Assembly (NCBI GenBank): GCA_035559535.1
Contig: DATMBG010000004.1
Span: forward strand, 1-64,000
Reading direction: 5' to 3'
Source of the DNA: Candidatus Limnocylindrales bacterium
GTDB taxonomy: Bacteria; Moduliflexota; Moduliflexia; Moduliflexales; JAUQPW01
DNA length: 64,000 nt
Below are positions 9,973-19,096 of the stretch, piece after piece (the first letter of the stretch is position 1; every line of letters begins with the position of its first letter). The notes beneath the pieces were generated by a model that worked only from the letters and a program-made list of their open reading frames with translations, was not told the DNA's origin and did no database searches. The translations under genes were made by a program, and so were the position numbers.

Positions 9973-11289
9973 TTATAGGGCTTGCGTAGAAACTCCCGAA
10001 ACTTGCCTAGACATCTCCTTACCGGCTTGAATTCTTTTTTCTTTATCGGCTAGAAGTTTAAGCTCTTTTTTTGCCAATGCTTTTAAAATGATAACAAGCG
10101 ATATGATATGATAAGAAAGATCAAAATAAGCAAGGCCTAAGAAGGCGCCACTTACAATATAAGCATACAAACTCAACTCTAACATGTCGGAGTAATTGCC
10201 TATCCACTCCAAGGAAGGAATATGCTTGACGGTCTTTTTTAATTTCCTGGTACTAAGAAACGATGAGGTAAGAAGCGTGAGAAATAGAACTAACCCGGTA
10301 AAACCCTGTTCTCCTAACATTTCAAAATATATACTATGGGCATCGTGAAAGTTATAAGGCTCTGGCGCATAAATTATAAAAAGCCGAGGGTCAAAAACAC
10401 CAAAACCGCCCCCAAAAAAGGGTCTCTCACGGGCAATATTCCAGGCAAAGTACCAGGCATTAATACGTCCCATGGCCGAGGCATCCTGTTCATAGGTTTT
10501 GATGGTACTCATACGTTCAAACCATTGCTCTGGAATAAATGCAAAAAGTAAGCATGCCCCTATCAGAATACCTATAACGAGTGAGATCTTCCTTATCTTA
10601 ATAAGAAACATAGCGGTAATAGCTATTAATCCTAATAAGGCCCCTCGGGAGTAAGAGAGTATGATAGAAAGAATGGAGAGGAAGAAAGTAATTCGTAAAG
10701 CGAGTTTCAATTTCCAGTTCTTTTCTTCTCTGGCAAGGTAAAAAGTAATAGGAGCGACGACGAGTAAGGCCAGAGCCAAAGCATTGTTATCTTCGATAAA
10801 GGTATAGGGCGGACCCCATACACGGAATTCACCGCCGGTCAGAAGACCAAAAATACCTCCTTTAAGTCCATAGAAACCTATAGAAAAGGCTATGGTCAGT
10901 AGAAGATTCCGTAGCCTGGCTCTATCTGTGATAAGACAGGTGGTAATGATGGTCATTAACAGAATTTTAGACGTCTGATTCCAATGATCCCATGCTTTAT
11001 CGGGATAGAAAGCCAAAATAGAAGACACGGTAAATACCGTCCAGAGAAGAAAGATCAGGATAGTTTCTCTTACGAGAGGAAGCTTCTTTTGTTCACTTGT
11101 AAAAATAAACCCCAGCAGAGTTGCTAAACCAACATATTTGGCTACCGGGAAAAAAAATGCGGGGCCCCACGTCAGCCTATGGGGATTCATATAACTTATC
11201 CAGGACCATACTAAGATACCTATGTAAGGTCTTATAATACATATCGGCAAACTACCGAATATAATAGCTAAAACTAAGTAGTCACGCAT
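9973..11289 (-). CDS. O-antigen ligase/polymerase family membrane protein (TIGR03097-like)
   Basis: 438 residues, about ten or eleven predicted membrane helices. The N-terminus (IIRPYIGILVWSWISYMNPHRLTWG) and the segment GLKGGIFGLLTGGEFRVWGP ... IEDNNALALAL are hallmarks of the family annotated as exosortase-A-associated putative O-glycosylation ligase. A Wzy_C-like region follows with YSRGALLGL and a large periplasmic loop (GGGFGVFDP). Likely polymerises or transfers the polysaccharide in the inner membrane. Ribosome site AAAGGTCAACC precedes the ATG. Confidence 0.85.
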   Translation of the reverse strand: MRDYLVLAIIFGSLPICIIRPYIGILVWSWISYMNPHRLTWGPAFFFPVAKYVGLATLLGFIFTSEQKKLPLVRETILIFLLWTVFTVSSILAFYPDKAWDHWNQTSKILLMTIITTCLITDRARLRNLLLTIAFSIGFYGLKGGIFGLLTGGEFRVWGPPYTFIEDNNALALALLVVAPITFYLAREEKNWKLKLALRITFFLSILSIILSYSRGALLGLIAITAMFLIKIRKISLVIGILIGACLLFAFIPEQWFERMSTIKTYEQDASAMGRINAWYFAWNIARERPFFGGGFGVFDPRLFIIYAPEPYNFHDAHSIYFEMLGEQGFTGLVLFLTLLTSSFLSTRKLKKTVKHIPSLEWIGNYSDMLELSLYAYIVSGAFLGLAYFDLSYHIISLVIILKALAKKELKLLADKEKRIQAGKEMSRQVSGVSTQAL

Positions 11290-11305
11290 GGTTGACCTTT
11301 AAGCC

Positions 11306-12571
11306 TTACCTAAGGAATGAATCAAGTAATTTTACAAGTTCTCGTGTTCTAGATTCTCTAGAATGGCTTTGGATTTCCTTAATACTGATTATGGGGGCAT
11401 GATGTTGACGTACTTGGGTCAGAAAATCAAGTAAGCCCTGCATTATCTGCTCTTTTGAGTCCAAGGGTACTATGGTATTTATTCCTACTGATTTTAATAC
11501 CTGGGCAGTATCCCCCGCGGGGTCTGTCATAGCAAATATAGGACGCCGCGCCCGCAGATATTCATAAATTTTTGCCGGTATTTGGTGATTACAGTTCGAA
11601 GCTTGAAAAATCAATAAGCCATCAGCTCGCAACATTTCTACCAAAGCGTCTTGGTAAGAAAGGGGAGGTTCAAGAAAAACAAGGTCTTCGATGCCCATTT
11701 TGCGAAGGTTCTGACGGTAATAGTCTTCATAGCCACTGGCACGAAGGATAATCCTCAGATTTGAAGAAGAAATCTTACCGGCCTGACGTAACTCGGCCAG
11801 GGCCGCAAAAAAAGCACCTGGATCCCGTTCCCATGGATACAATAATCCACTATGCACAAGGGTTATGCGATGATTCGAGGAGGGCTGATTGACAACGAGT
11901 TTTTCTGCCGCTATAAAATTCTCCTCATCATACCCATTGGCGATAATCGCCCAGCGATCCTGGGGGATTTCGGGATAACGTTCAACATACAGGCGCAGGG
12001 TTCCGGGCGTGGTAAATACTGCCCGTGCACAGTGTTTTACAGTATAACGCTCAATCCAGCGATAAGCCCGCCAGGTGGCAAAGTCTGGTGGATAATTATC
12101 TTCCGTCATAGAATCTCTAAAGTCGGCAATCCAGGGAATCCCTGTCAGACGATGTAAAGTCCATCCAATGAGATGGGCCGTAGCTATGGGAAAAGTGGAC
12201 CAAATCACCCTGGGCCGATATTTATAAATTAAACCCAGTCCCACAGGTACTGCACCCAACCACCAGCTAACCCATCGATCCGGCAGCGCCAACCACCTGG
12301 GATAAGAACCTCGTATTGCTAAATGTCGGGCGGCATCCAAAGCAAAAACCCTCTTAACTACAGCATTCTCTGGAATTTCCCCAAGTTGATCCTTACCTAT
12401 TTGAGAATAAGCTCTTGGATGCGCTGTTAAAACAAGGGGTTGCCAATTATAATCAGGAAGATAGCGGCAAAATTTAAGTGTACGTTGAATGCCACTACTG
12501 CCACGAAACGGCGGATAATGAAAAGCTATCATCAGGATTTTCCTAGAGTACATCATGGGAAAGATCTTCAT
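11306..12571 (-). CDS. GT4-type glycosyltransferase
   Basis: 421 residues. GT-B fold: N-terminal KILMIAFHYPPFRGSSGIQRTLKF, WIADFRDSM acceptor-side motif, ANGYDEENF hinge region and the donor-side EYLRARRPIFAMTDPAGDT. The frame overlaps the 3' end of the decarboxylase gene by 29 bases. Alternative ATGs at 12556, 12553 and 12532 exist; the one at 12553 would put the start close to the usual family N-terminus, while GGGGAACTT precedes the ATG at 12571. Cytosolic sugar transfer during repeat-unit assembly; sugar unknown. Confidence 0.8.
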   Translation of the reverse strand: MKIFPMMYSRKILMIAFHYPPFRGSSGIQRTLKFCRYLPDYNWQPLVLTAHPRAYSQIGKDQLGEIPENAVVKRVFALDAARHLAIRGSYPRWLALPDRWVSWWLGAVPVGLGLIYKYRPRVIWSTFPIATAHLIGWTLHRLTGIPWIADFRDSMTEDNYPPDFATWRAYRWIERYTVKHCARAVFTTPGTLRLYVERYPEIPQDRWAIIANGYDEENFIAAEKLVVNQPSSNHRITLVHSGLLYPWERDPGAFFAALAELRQAGKISSSNLRIILRASGYEDYYRQNLRKMGIEDLVFLEPPLSYQDALVEMLRADGLLIFQASNCNHQIPAKIYEYLRARRPIFAMTDPAGDTAQVLKSVGINTIVPLDSKEQIMQGLLDFLTQVRQHHAPIISIKEIQSHSRESRTRELVKLLDSFLR

Positions 12572-13847
12572 AAGTTCCCCGACGACGGATCAATCTAACC
12601 TCTCCATTCTGGACCAAAACCTCCGCGGGGGTAGGATGACTCAAAAAACCCAAGGGACTGGCCGTCCTGGCGTAAGCTCCCGATTGAAAGATTCCTACCA
12701 GGTCTCCAACTTCTGCAGAAGGGAGTTGTACCTCCCTGGCAAGGACATCCAGAGGGGTACAGAGCGGACCGACTACCTCCACAGTCTCAAGGACCTTCTC
12801 GTTGAGCTTATTCAAAATGGCAACCGGAAAATTCCGTTTAATGGTTTGACCCAGATTTCCCGACGCGGCTAAATGATGATTCATCCCCCCATCCACAATG
12901 AGAAATTTTTTACCCCGTGAGACCTTGATATCATTGACCCGGGTGATATAAAGGCCTGCCTCTCCAACCAGATAACGACCGGGTTCTATGACAAACTGGG
13001 TTCCGGTAAAAAGTTCCTCCCCTTTAATTTCGGTCATCAAGATCCCCAATTCTTCACGTAACTTCTCCATGTCAAGCTCCCGCTCATTGGCAAAGTAGGG
13101 AATACCCAGACCCCCGCCAAAATCCAGTGTGTGCAAAGGTTGTTTCAGATACCCGGCCACCCGTCTGGCGATTTCCAGCCCTTTACGATACTGGCGTATC
13201 AAAGTCATAGGATCCAGGATCTGGGTTCCGGTAAAGAGGTGAACGCCTCGAAATTCCAGGGACGGAATCGATAAGAGTTTTTCCAACACTATGGGGAGAC
13301 TTTCCTCATCAACCCCAAAGGGGGCTGGTTTTCCTCCCATACGCATGGCCCCACCTTGGGCTTCTCCACCTGGATTAACGCGGATTGCTACTTTGGCCTG
13401 TATCCCCAATCGACGACTGATCGTTCCTATCCGCTCGATTTCCAGAAGTGATTCCGCATGAATTTCTCCGATCCCCCGGGCTAAAACCAGCTCCAACTCG
13501 GCTTCTGTTTTACCAGGTCCAGCAAATAGCATTTTCTCTGGCGGACATCCGGCGCCCAGGGCCTGGTAAAATTCACCCCCGGAGGCTATTTCAAGGCCAC
13601 ACCCTTTAGCCAGAAAATGCTTGAGAATGGCACGGTTGGGATTAGCCTTCACAGAATAGCTGATGGCAAATTCCAGAGGAAAAGTGCTCCGCAGAAGTTC
13701 CCATTTTCGATCCAACACGTGACCGTCGTAAACGAACAGAGGAGTTCCATGACTCGCCGTAATGGCACCGATGGATACGCCGCCTATTTGGAGCTCTCCA
13801 TTGGATAAATTGAAATATTTATGAATCAGGGTCGTAACAGAATCCAT
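12543..13847 (-). CDS. PLP-dependent decarboxylase, exosortase-A-associated (TIGR03099-like)
   Basis: 434 residues, fold type III (LysA/ornithine decarboxylase-like). The Schiff-base lysine lies in YSVKANPN (Lys67), with LDFGGGLGIPY as the phosphate-binding glycine loop and VIEPGRYLVGEAG in the C-terminal barrel. Family members are recalled beside acyl-CoA ligase and ACP genes in XrtA loci. It presumably decarboxylates an amino-acid-like precursor, giving an amine used in an EPS decoration or small molecule. Followed with overlap by the glycosyltransferase at 12571 and preceded by the ligase gene 27 bases upstream, so the three are translationally close. Confidence 0.85.
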   Translation of the reverse strand: MDSVTTLIHKYFNLSNGELQIGGVSIGAITASHGTPLFVYDGHVLDRKWELLRSTFPLEFAISYSVKANPNRAILKHFLAKGCGLEIASGGEFYQALGAGCPPEKMLFAGPGKTEAELELVLARGIGEIHAESLLEIERIGTISRRLGIQAKVAIRVNPGGEAQGGAMRMGGKPAPFGVDEESLPIVLEKLLSIPSLEFRGVHLFTGTQILDPMTLIRQYRKGLEIARRVAGYLKQPLHTLDFGGGLGIPYFANERELDMEKLREELGILMTEIKGEELFTGTQFVIEPGRYLVGEAGLYITRVNDIKVSRGKKFLIVDGGMNHHLAASGNLGQTIKRNFPVAILNKLNEKVLETVEVVGPLCTPLDVLAREVQLPSAEVGDLVGIFQSGAYARTASPLGFLSHPTPAEVLVQNGEVRLIRRRGTYEDLSHDVL

Positions 13848-13874
13848 AATTTACCTGACAGGTTCGTTTAAAAA

Positions 13875-15446
13875 TCAAAGTCCTTCACGACGACGCAGGG
13901 CCGGATAGTCTACTTTACCACTGGGGGTCTTAGGCAATTCAGGGAGGATCTCCACAGTTTTGGGTATCATATGGCGTGGCATTTTCTCTGCGCAAAAGGC
14001 CAGGAGTTCCTCAACGTTTAAGGTGACCCCCTCTTTGGGAACTACAAAGGCTTTAATAGATTGTCCAAGAATCTCATCGGGAATTCCGATGACGGCGGCT
14101 CCTCTGAGCTTACCGCTCTGGAAAAGCACTTCCTCCACTTCGGTGGGGCTTATCCGGAATCCCGAGGATTTAATCATGGTATCTCGACGGCCTACAAAAT
14201 AAAGAAATCCTTCTTCATCCATCTTCACAAGATCTCCGGAGTAACAAACCTTTTCGCTATCACCCAACTCCGGAGGTAATAAAGGATGAGGCCGTAAGAC
14301 TTTCGCGGTAAGTTCCGGTTGTCCCCAATAACCCATAGACACCGTGGGTCCTCGATGAACCAACTCACCCACTTCCCCAGGTTTACAGAGCTGTCCTTGC
14401 TCATTGATGACCAGGATCTCGGTGTTAGGAATGGCTTTCCCCATGGAAGTCGGACGACGGTCCAATTCCTCAGGAGGAAGATAGGTTGATCGAAAAGCCT
14501 CGGTCAACCCGTACATCAAGAAGATCTGGGTCGTTGGAAGCGCCTGACGGAGTATGGCTAAGACACTCTGGGGCATGGCTCCTCCGGTGTTGGTGATATA
14601 TCGCAGGTGGGGAAATTGATGTTTCTGCAGCGAGGAATTAGGCTGAACCATCAGACTCCAGAAGGTAGGAACGCCAGCCAGGCCTGTGATCCGTTCTTTC
14701 AGCAACATCTGGACAACCTCTCGGGCAAAGGTAAAATTTATCAAGACAGCGGTACCTCCCTGCTGAAACGCCGTCATAATCTGGTTGAGGCCGGCATCAA
14801 AGCTGAAAGGCAAAACACATAAAATTCGATCGGCTTCTGTGATCTTGAGGTAGGTGGACACGATGGAACTTCCTGCCATAATCTGGGCATGGTTCAACAT
14901 GACCCCTTTGGGTTTTCCCGTCGAGCCTGAAGTATACAAAATGGCGACCAGATCTTTTTCAATTCCCACCTCACGCCAGTTCTGTGGAGGAGTTAACCGA
15001 CAAAACTCCTCAAAACGGTGAACGGGAAGAGGAACATCTGGAATCTCACCCTCTCCAGTTATTACAAGGAATTCTAAAGATTTTATCTCTCTAAGAACCG
15101 GAGATAGAGAGTTCAATTTGGTTGGACTGGTAATGAGACCTTTCATCTGACAGTCCTTTGCAATATGGGCTACCTGATCGGGAAACAGAAGGGAATTGAT
15201 AGGAACAAAGACCCCACCCCCATAAGAAATACCAAAGATAGAAAGGGCCTGAGGTACCGAGGGGTCCAGATAAATACCTATTCTATCCCCTCGCTGCAAA
15301 CCGGCACTTCGCAGGCCATAAGCCAGACCTGCGAGTCTCTTCATTACCTCTGCATAAGTTAAGCGTTGATCTCCATGGACTAAAGCTTCTTTTTCAGGTA
15401 AGCGTTGGGCACTGGTTCGTGGCATATGGTGAATCAGAAAATCCAT
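13875..15446 (-). CDS. Acyl-CoA ligase (AMP-forming), exosortase-A-associated (TIGR03098-like)
   Basis: 523 residues from the ATG at 15446, preceded by the strong ribosome site GGGAGGAATAAGT; a GTG nine codons upstream is less likely. ANL superfamily: P-loop YTSGSTGKPKG (about 171-181), YGLTEAFRST, YSGDLVKMDEEGFLYFVGRRD hinge and the catalytic Lys in PKTPSGKVDY near the C-terminus. It would adenylate a carboxylic acid and load it onto CoA or the nearby acyl carrier protein. It works with the decarboxylase (12543), ACP (16578) and the two GNAT-like proteins as a decoration module. Confidence 0.87.
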   Translation of the reverse strand: MDFLIHHMPRTSAQRLPEKEALVHGDQRLTYAEVMKRLAGLAYGLRSAGLQRGDRIGIYLDPSVPQALSIFGISYGGGVFVPINSLLFPDQVAHIAKDCQMKGLITSPTKLNSLSPVLREIKSLEFLVITGEGEIPDVPLPVHRFEEFCRLTPPQNWREVGIEKDLVAILYTSGSTGKPKGVMLNHAQIMAGSSIVSTYLKITEADRILCVLPFSFDAGLNQIMTAFQQGGTAVLINFTFAREVVQMLLKERITGLAGVPTFWSLMVQPNSSLQKHQFPHLRYITNTGGAMPQSVLAILRQALPTTQIFLMYGLTEAFRSTYLPPEELDRRPTSMGKAIPNTEILVINEQGQLCKPGEVGELVHRGPTVSMGYWGQPELTAKVLRPHPLLPPELGDSEKVCYSGDLVKMDEEGFLYFVGRRDTMIKSSGFRISPTEVEEVLFQSGKLRGAAVIGIPDEILGQSIKAFVVPKEGVTLNVEELLAFCAEKMPRHMIPKTVEILPELPKTPSGKVDYPALRRREGL

Positions 15447-15525
15447 ACTTATTCCTCCCGTAGTTTTTATCACCTTCGAAGCAAACTGATAAATAAGTTA
15501 AAAGTTGTAGAAGGCAATCTAGGGT

Positions 15526-16572
15526 TTAGGCTAAAATATCTACATAATTAAAAGACCATTTGGGTTGTTTACTTAGCAAAGTTTGTACCCGATTATTCGG
15601 CTGTGCATAGGCAACCACGTTGGCTGCTTTACAGCGATAATAAAAATGAGCTTTTTGAAAAATCGGAAACAAGCTGCTTTCCTGAGAGATAATGGCATAG
15701 AGCACCTGGCTGGATTCTTTTTTTAGGTACTCCACAACGGCCTCAAGAAGCTGGAGCCCCACTTCAGGGGAAACAAATCCAAACAGGTCAATGATATAAG
15801 CCTCCTGATCCGATATGGAAAAAACGACGAAGGCCTGTAACTCGCCGCCTCGACGGGCTGTAATGACCGAGTATTGGTGCAAGGGATCCTCTCTATAACG
15901 CCAATTTAGATCTTCGGCCTTGCGTCGACTGCGTATCCCATCACCTCCTCCAACTTGTTCATCGAGTCGTGAAAATTCCTCACCAAAACCATGGGGATGG
16001 AAGGAAATTTCAAGACCTTTCACCCTATGCCTTCGAAGAGTCCAGAGATCAAGTAAAAGATTTCCCAAAACCGCAACAGGAACCAATAATTTTCCCGAAC
16101 TTAGATATTTTGCCAGTTGTCGATCTGTTTTCAACAGTCTGGCATAGCGTTGCATCTGACAATTGGCCGGTATACCTAACCGACGAAAGGTCGACATGCC
16201 TTGATCATGGGGAGGACAATCGTAACAAAGCGCCAGGATTCCTCGATTGACCGGTTCAAAGGTTGCACGTTGCAACATAAGGGCCGGCCCCAGAGTCCGA
16301 TGCGTAGCCTCAATAGCAAAATCCCCCACCTGACCACAAAGCTTTATCTCCCTTCCTATCCACAGGGCACGGGGAAACACTGAAGCGACCCCCACAATTT
16401 TTTTGGTTTCATGTTCGTAAGCAAACCAGGACCAGGCCTGCCCTGCAGGATTATTACGATAAAGCCAATTAAAACGACGGGTGTGGGGCAACTCTTTCAG
16501 GTTCCTCTCCAGAATGCCCAAAAGTATTTCCTTATCAGAATCAAAATTAACCGAGCGTGTCTTGATGATCAT
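15526..16572 (-). CDS. GNAT-like acyltransferase, paralogue of 16861-17901
   Basis: 348 residues. The architecture resembles acyl-CoA N-acyltransferase folds: RFNWLYRNNPAGQAWSWFAYE, then GQVGDFAIEATHRTLGPALMLQRATF as the likely cofactor-binding segment, and a second half with LNWRYREDPLHQYSVITARRGGELQAFVVFS. Clearly homologous along its length to the protein encoded at 16861-17901, with the ACP gene between them and only five bases to the ACP stop. Likely transfers an acyl group, possibly from the ACP, to an amino-sugar or amine. Substrate not known; I recognise the fold but not a named family. Confidence 0.65.
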   Translation of the reverse strand: MIIKTRSVNFDSDKEILLGILERNLKELPHTRRFNWLYRNNPAGQAWSWFAYEHETKKIVGVASVFPRALWIGREIKLCGQVGDFAIEATHRTLGPALMLQRATFEPVNRGILALCYDCPPHDQGMSTFRRLGIPANCQMQRYARLLKTDRQLAKYLSSGKLLVPVAVLGNLLLDLWTLRRHRVKGLEISFHPHGFGEEFSRLDEQVGGGDGIRSRRKAEDLNWRYREDPLHQYSVITARRGGELQAFVVFSISDQEAYIIDLFGFVSPEVGLQLLEAVVEYLKKESSQVLYAIISQESSLFPIFQKAHFYYRCKAANVVAYAQPNNRVQTLLSKQPKWSFNYVDILA

Positions 16573-16577
16573 GGAAG

Positions 16578-16844
16578 TTATCCGGAATTAGCCTTACTTT
16601 TTCCTTCAACAAACGCCGCTATGTGCCCAATGGTTTGGAAATTCTCCGGAACAAGGTCTTCATCGGATATGCTGATCCCGAATTCCTTTTCCAGATAAGT
16701 TACCAAATCCAGGACTCCCAGCGAATCGAGAATCCCATTTTCCAATAATGGATCGTCGTTATGGATGTTACGATTCCGGGCTAACGGAAAATGCTTTACA
16801 ATGAAATTTTTAAGCTGCTCACTGATTACCTGCATCGGCAACAT
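16578..16844 (-). CDS. Acyl carrier protein (XrtA-associated type)
   Basis: 88 residues. The phosphopantetheine attachment site is ILDSLGVLDLV with Ser41; helices flank it as in ACPs (LKNFIVKHFPLARN; TYLEKEFGISISDEDLVPENFQT). Gaps of 5 and 16 bases to the flanking GNAT-like genes show operon structure. Carries an acyl intermediate loaded by the ligase at 13875-15446; a dedicated ACP argues for a specialised acyl decoration rather than housekeeping fatty-acid synthesis. Confidence 0.85.
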   Translation of the reverse strand: MLPMQVISEQLKNFIVKHFPLARNRNIHNDDPLLENGILDSLGVLDLVTYLEKEFGISISDEDLVPENFQTIGHIAAFVEGKSKANSG

Positions 16845-16860
16845 AATCTCTCCTTAAAGA

Positions 16861-17901
16861 TTAACTGTCACGATCCCCCTGGATTAAAAACCAATTTCCA
16901 GGATCGAACGTCATGGGTTCTAAAGTAAATAGGGAAGAGGTATATACCACGACCGGACTTGCTTCCCGGGCTTTAAAGCCTGAATCTTGGAGTAAAGCAA
17001 CCCACGGATGTGACGCTAACAGGGAGATACTTACAGTTATTACGCCTCGTTTTCTCAAGAGAACTCCTGCGTAGTTAACTAAACTCTTTATAACTTTATG
17101 GTCTTGAATCCCAAACAAATCTACCAGGGCAGCATCCTCACCGGTATGGGCAAAAATGACATAGGCCAACAGAGCCTCTCCCTGACGGGCTGTTAACACT
17201 TCATAATGACCAAGGGGATTAGCCAGATATCGCCAGTTAAGATACTCTGCCGAACGCTGAAGGCACACTTCATACCTGCTTCCTACCTCTTGAGCAAGCA
17301 GGGAGAATTCCTCGCCAAACTTACCATCCAGGAACGAAATGGTTAAGGCCGGGTTGACCCCGGGATAGGGGTCGTAGAGCCGCAGTAAAAGATTACCTGC
17401 TTTACTTAACCCTTGAGCCAGTATGGGAATTTTTACCATCTCCCTGACTTTCCGATCCACCCGTAGGGGTCTGGCCAAACGAACCATCTGACCGAAGGGA
17501 TGGATCTGAAGTCGTTGATAAATTGCCGTCATACTTAGACTGGGAAAATCATAACAGAAGGCAACCCTTGCCGAATCAGCCGCCGCAAAACAGGCCCGTT
17601 GCAACTGTAGAGCAGGACCCAGGCTGCGATACTTTTCGTGGATACAAAAATCTCCCAACACCCAACCCAATTCCTCACGTCCCCTTATATAAATACGACG
17701 GGGAAAAGCACTTACCATCCCTACAGCCGACCGGGTCTGTATATCGGTAGCTATCCAGACCCGAGCCTGTCCAAATGGGTTATTTAGATAAAGCCAGTCA
17801 AAACGATAACCGTCGGACTGTCTGGTTAAATGTCGGTAGAGTAACTCAATGATTAACCGACGATCTGAATGAAGATCGGCTTCTCGAATATGAACGGCCA
17901 T
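16861..17901 (-). CDS. GNAT-like acyltransferase, paralogue of 15526-16572
   Basis: 346 residues. Aligns with its neighbour: YRFDWLYLNNPFGQARVWIATD, LGWVLGDFCIHEKYRSLGPALQLQRACF, FCYDFPSLSMTAIYQRLQI and LNWRYLANPLGHYEVLTARQGEALLAYVIFA correspond to matching stretches of the 348-residue paralogue. Tandem duplication around the ACP gene suggests two acylation steps or two acceptors. ATG start preceded by AGAGAAACC. Function inferred from fold and context only. Confidence 0.65.
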   Translation of the reverse strand: MAVHIREADLHSDRRLIIELLYRHLTRQSDGYRFDWLYLNNPFGQARVWIATDIQTRSAVGMVSAFPRRIYIRGREELGWVLGDFCIHEKYRSLGPALQLQRACFAAADSARVAFCYDFPSLSMTAIYQRLQIHPFGQMVRLARPLRVDRKVREMVKIPILAQGLSKAGNLLLRLYDPYPGVNPALTISFLDGKFGEEFSLLAQEVGSRYEVCLQRSAEYLNWRYLANPLGHYEVLTARQGEALLAYVIFAHTGEDAALVDLFGIQDHKVIKSLVNYAGVLLRKRGVITVSISLLASHPWVALLQDSGFKAREASPVVVYTSSLFTLEPMTFDPGNWFLIQGDRDS

Positions 17902-17923
17902 AAAGGTTTCTCTTTTTCTTGAT

Positions 17924-19030
17924 CTAATTTGGGTAAAGCTTATACCAATTCAACTTCACGGCAAAGGTAGGAAGGTGGTTCTCCCAGGGCATCCCCCTTC
18001 GTAATTCGAACAAATCCTGGTCATGCTCATTGGTACCGAATATCATGGTGACGGCACACCCATAGCCGGCTTCTTTTAAGATATTTTTGGTAATTTCTGT
18101 AAAGTCCTGTTTTCTTCCACTGGGATAAGCAAAGGTTCTTACAGGTACCCCCAACTGTGCTTCGAGGATTTTTTTTGATTTTAAGACTTCTTCTCTGACC
18201 TTATCAGCCGGCAATCTGGATAAAATAGGATGGGTTACCGTATGGGATCCAAAAGATATTCCCTGTTGCTGCATGATTCTTACTTCTTCCCAGCTCAGCA
18301 TAAGATCAGTCGCATCTTTTTTACCGGTAACCTTAAGTTTTTCGATCAGACGTTGAATCCACAAAGATCGTTCATGATCCTCCAGGGCACGTAAAAAATT
18401 CAAGACTTGTCCATGGGCAAAACGCTTTTCCTCGATGGTTCTCAAGGGATAATCTTTTAAATTAATTCCATATCCTGCCAGAAAAGGTTCTTGGGTTTCT
18501 CGAAAAGCGGCGAAAACCACATCATGCCATAAAACTTTTCCAGAACCAATATAGTCGGTGGCTAAAAAGATGGTGGCCGGCAGCGACAGTTTCTTAAGGA
18601 TCGGAAAGGCATTCCAGTAGTTATCCTTATAGCCATCATCAAAGGTGATAACTACGGTATTATCGGGAATATCTTTTTTCTTAGCCATTTCAATTACATT
18701 CTCCAAAGAGCATACCCGAAAATGCGTGGCCAGATACTCCATTTGCTTTTCAAAAATTTCTGTGGGAACAGCCGGAAAAAAGGGATCATATTCGTTATTT
18801 ACCCTATGATAAACCAGGATCTGAAAGTTTCTGAACTGCCGTTTTTTAATAAAAGGAAATGCAAATCGGGTATCTTTCCTGAATTGAAAGTGATTACTTA
18901 AACGATTCATCCACCCCAGCATAGGGGAATAGAAGCAGAAAGCCGCCACTAGTTTCCACATCTGTTTTTTACATCTGGATAGAAATTTCTGCATATCCGG
19001 AATCGGGTTACCTACCAGAGACCATCTCAA
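17924..19030 (-). CDS. Polysaccharide deacetylase (CE4 / NodB domain)
   Basis: 368 residues as an open frame beginning with TTG; an ATG at residue 13 (position 18994) is an alternative. The NodB fold shows TFDDGYKDN (Asp131-Asp132), the metal-binding SHTVTHPILS (His263, His267) and FAYPSGRK. The first 70 residues contain a hydrophobic patch that could be a membrane anchor. Likely removes acetyl groups from the EPS in the periplasm or at the inner membrane. Such deacetylases are regular members of XrtA EPS loci. 66 bases follow the upstream amidotransferase. Confidence 0.82.
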   Translation of the reverse strand: MRWSLVGNPIPDMQKFLSRCKKQMWKLVAAFCFYSPMLGWMNRLSNHFQFRKDTRFAFPFIKKRQFRNFQILVYHRVNNEYDPFFPAVPTEIFEKQMEYLATHFRVCSLENVIEMAKKKDIPDNTVVITFDDGYKDNYWNAFPILKKLSLPATIFLATDYIGSGKVLWHDVVFAAFRETQEPFLAGYGINLKDYPLRTIEEKRFAHGQVLNFLRALEDHERSLWIQRLIEKLKVTGKKDATDLMLSWEEVRIMQQQGISFGSHTVTHPILSRLPADKVREEVLKSKKILEAQLGVPVRTFAYPSGRKQDFTEITKNILKEAGYGCAVTMIFGTNEHDQDLFELRRGMPWENHLPTFAVKLNWYKLYPN

Positions 19031-19096
19031 AAATAAAAGACCTTCTCCAGATACCTTCCTGAGAGTTAAAACTACAAAGGTTCAAGGGTTCTAGCT

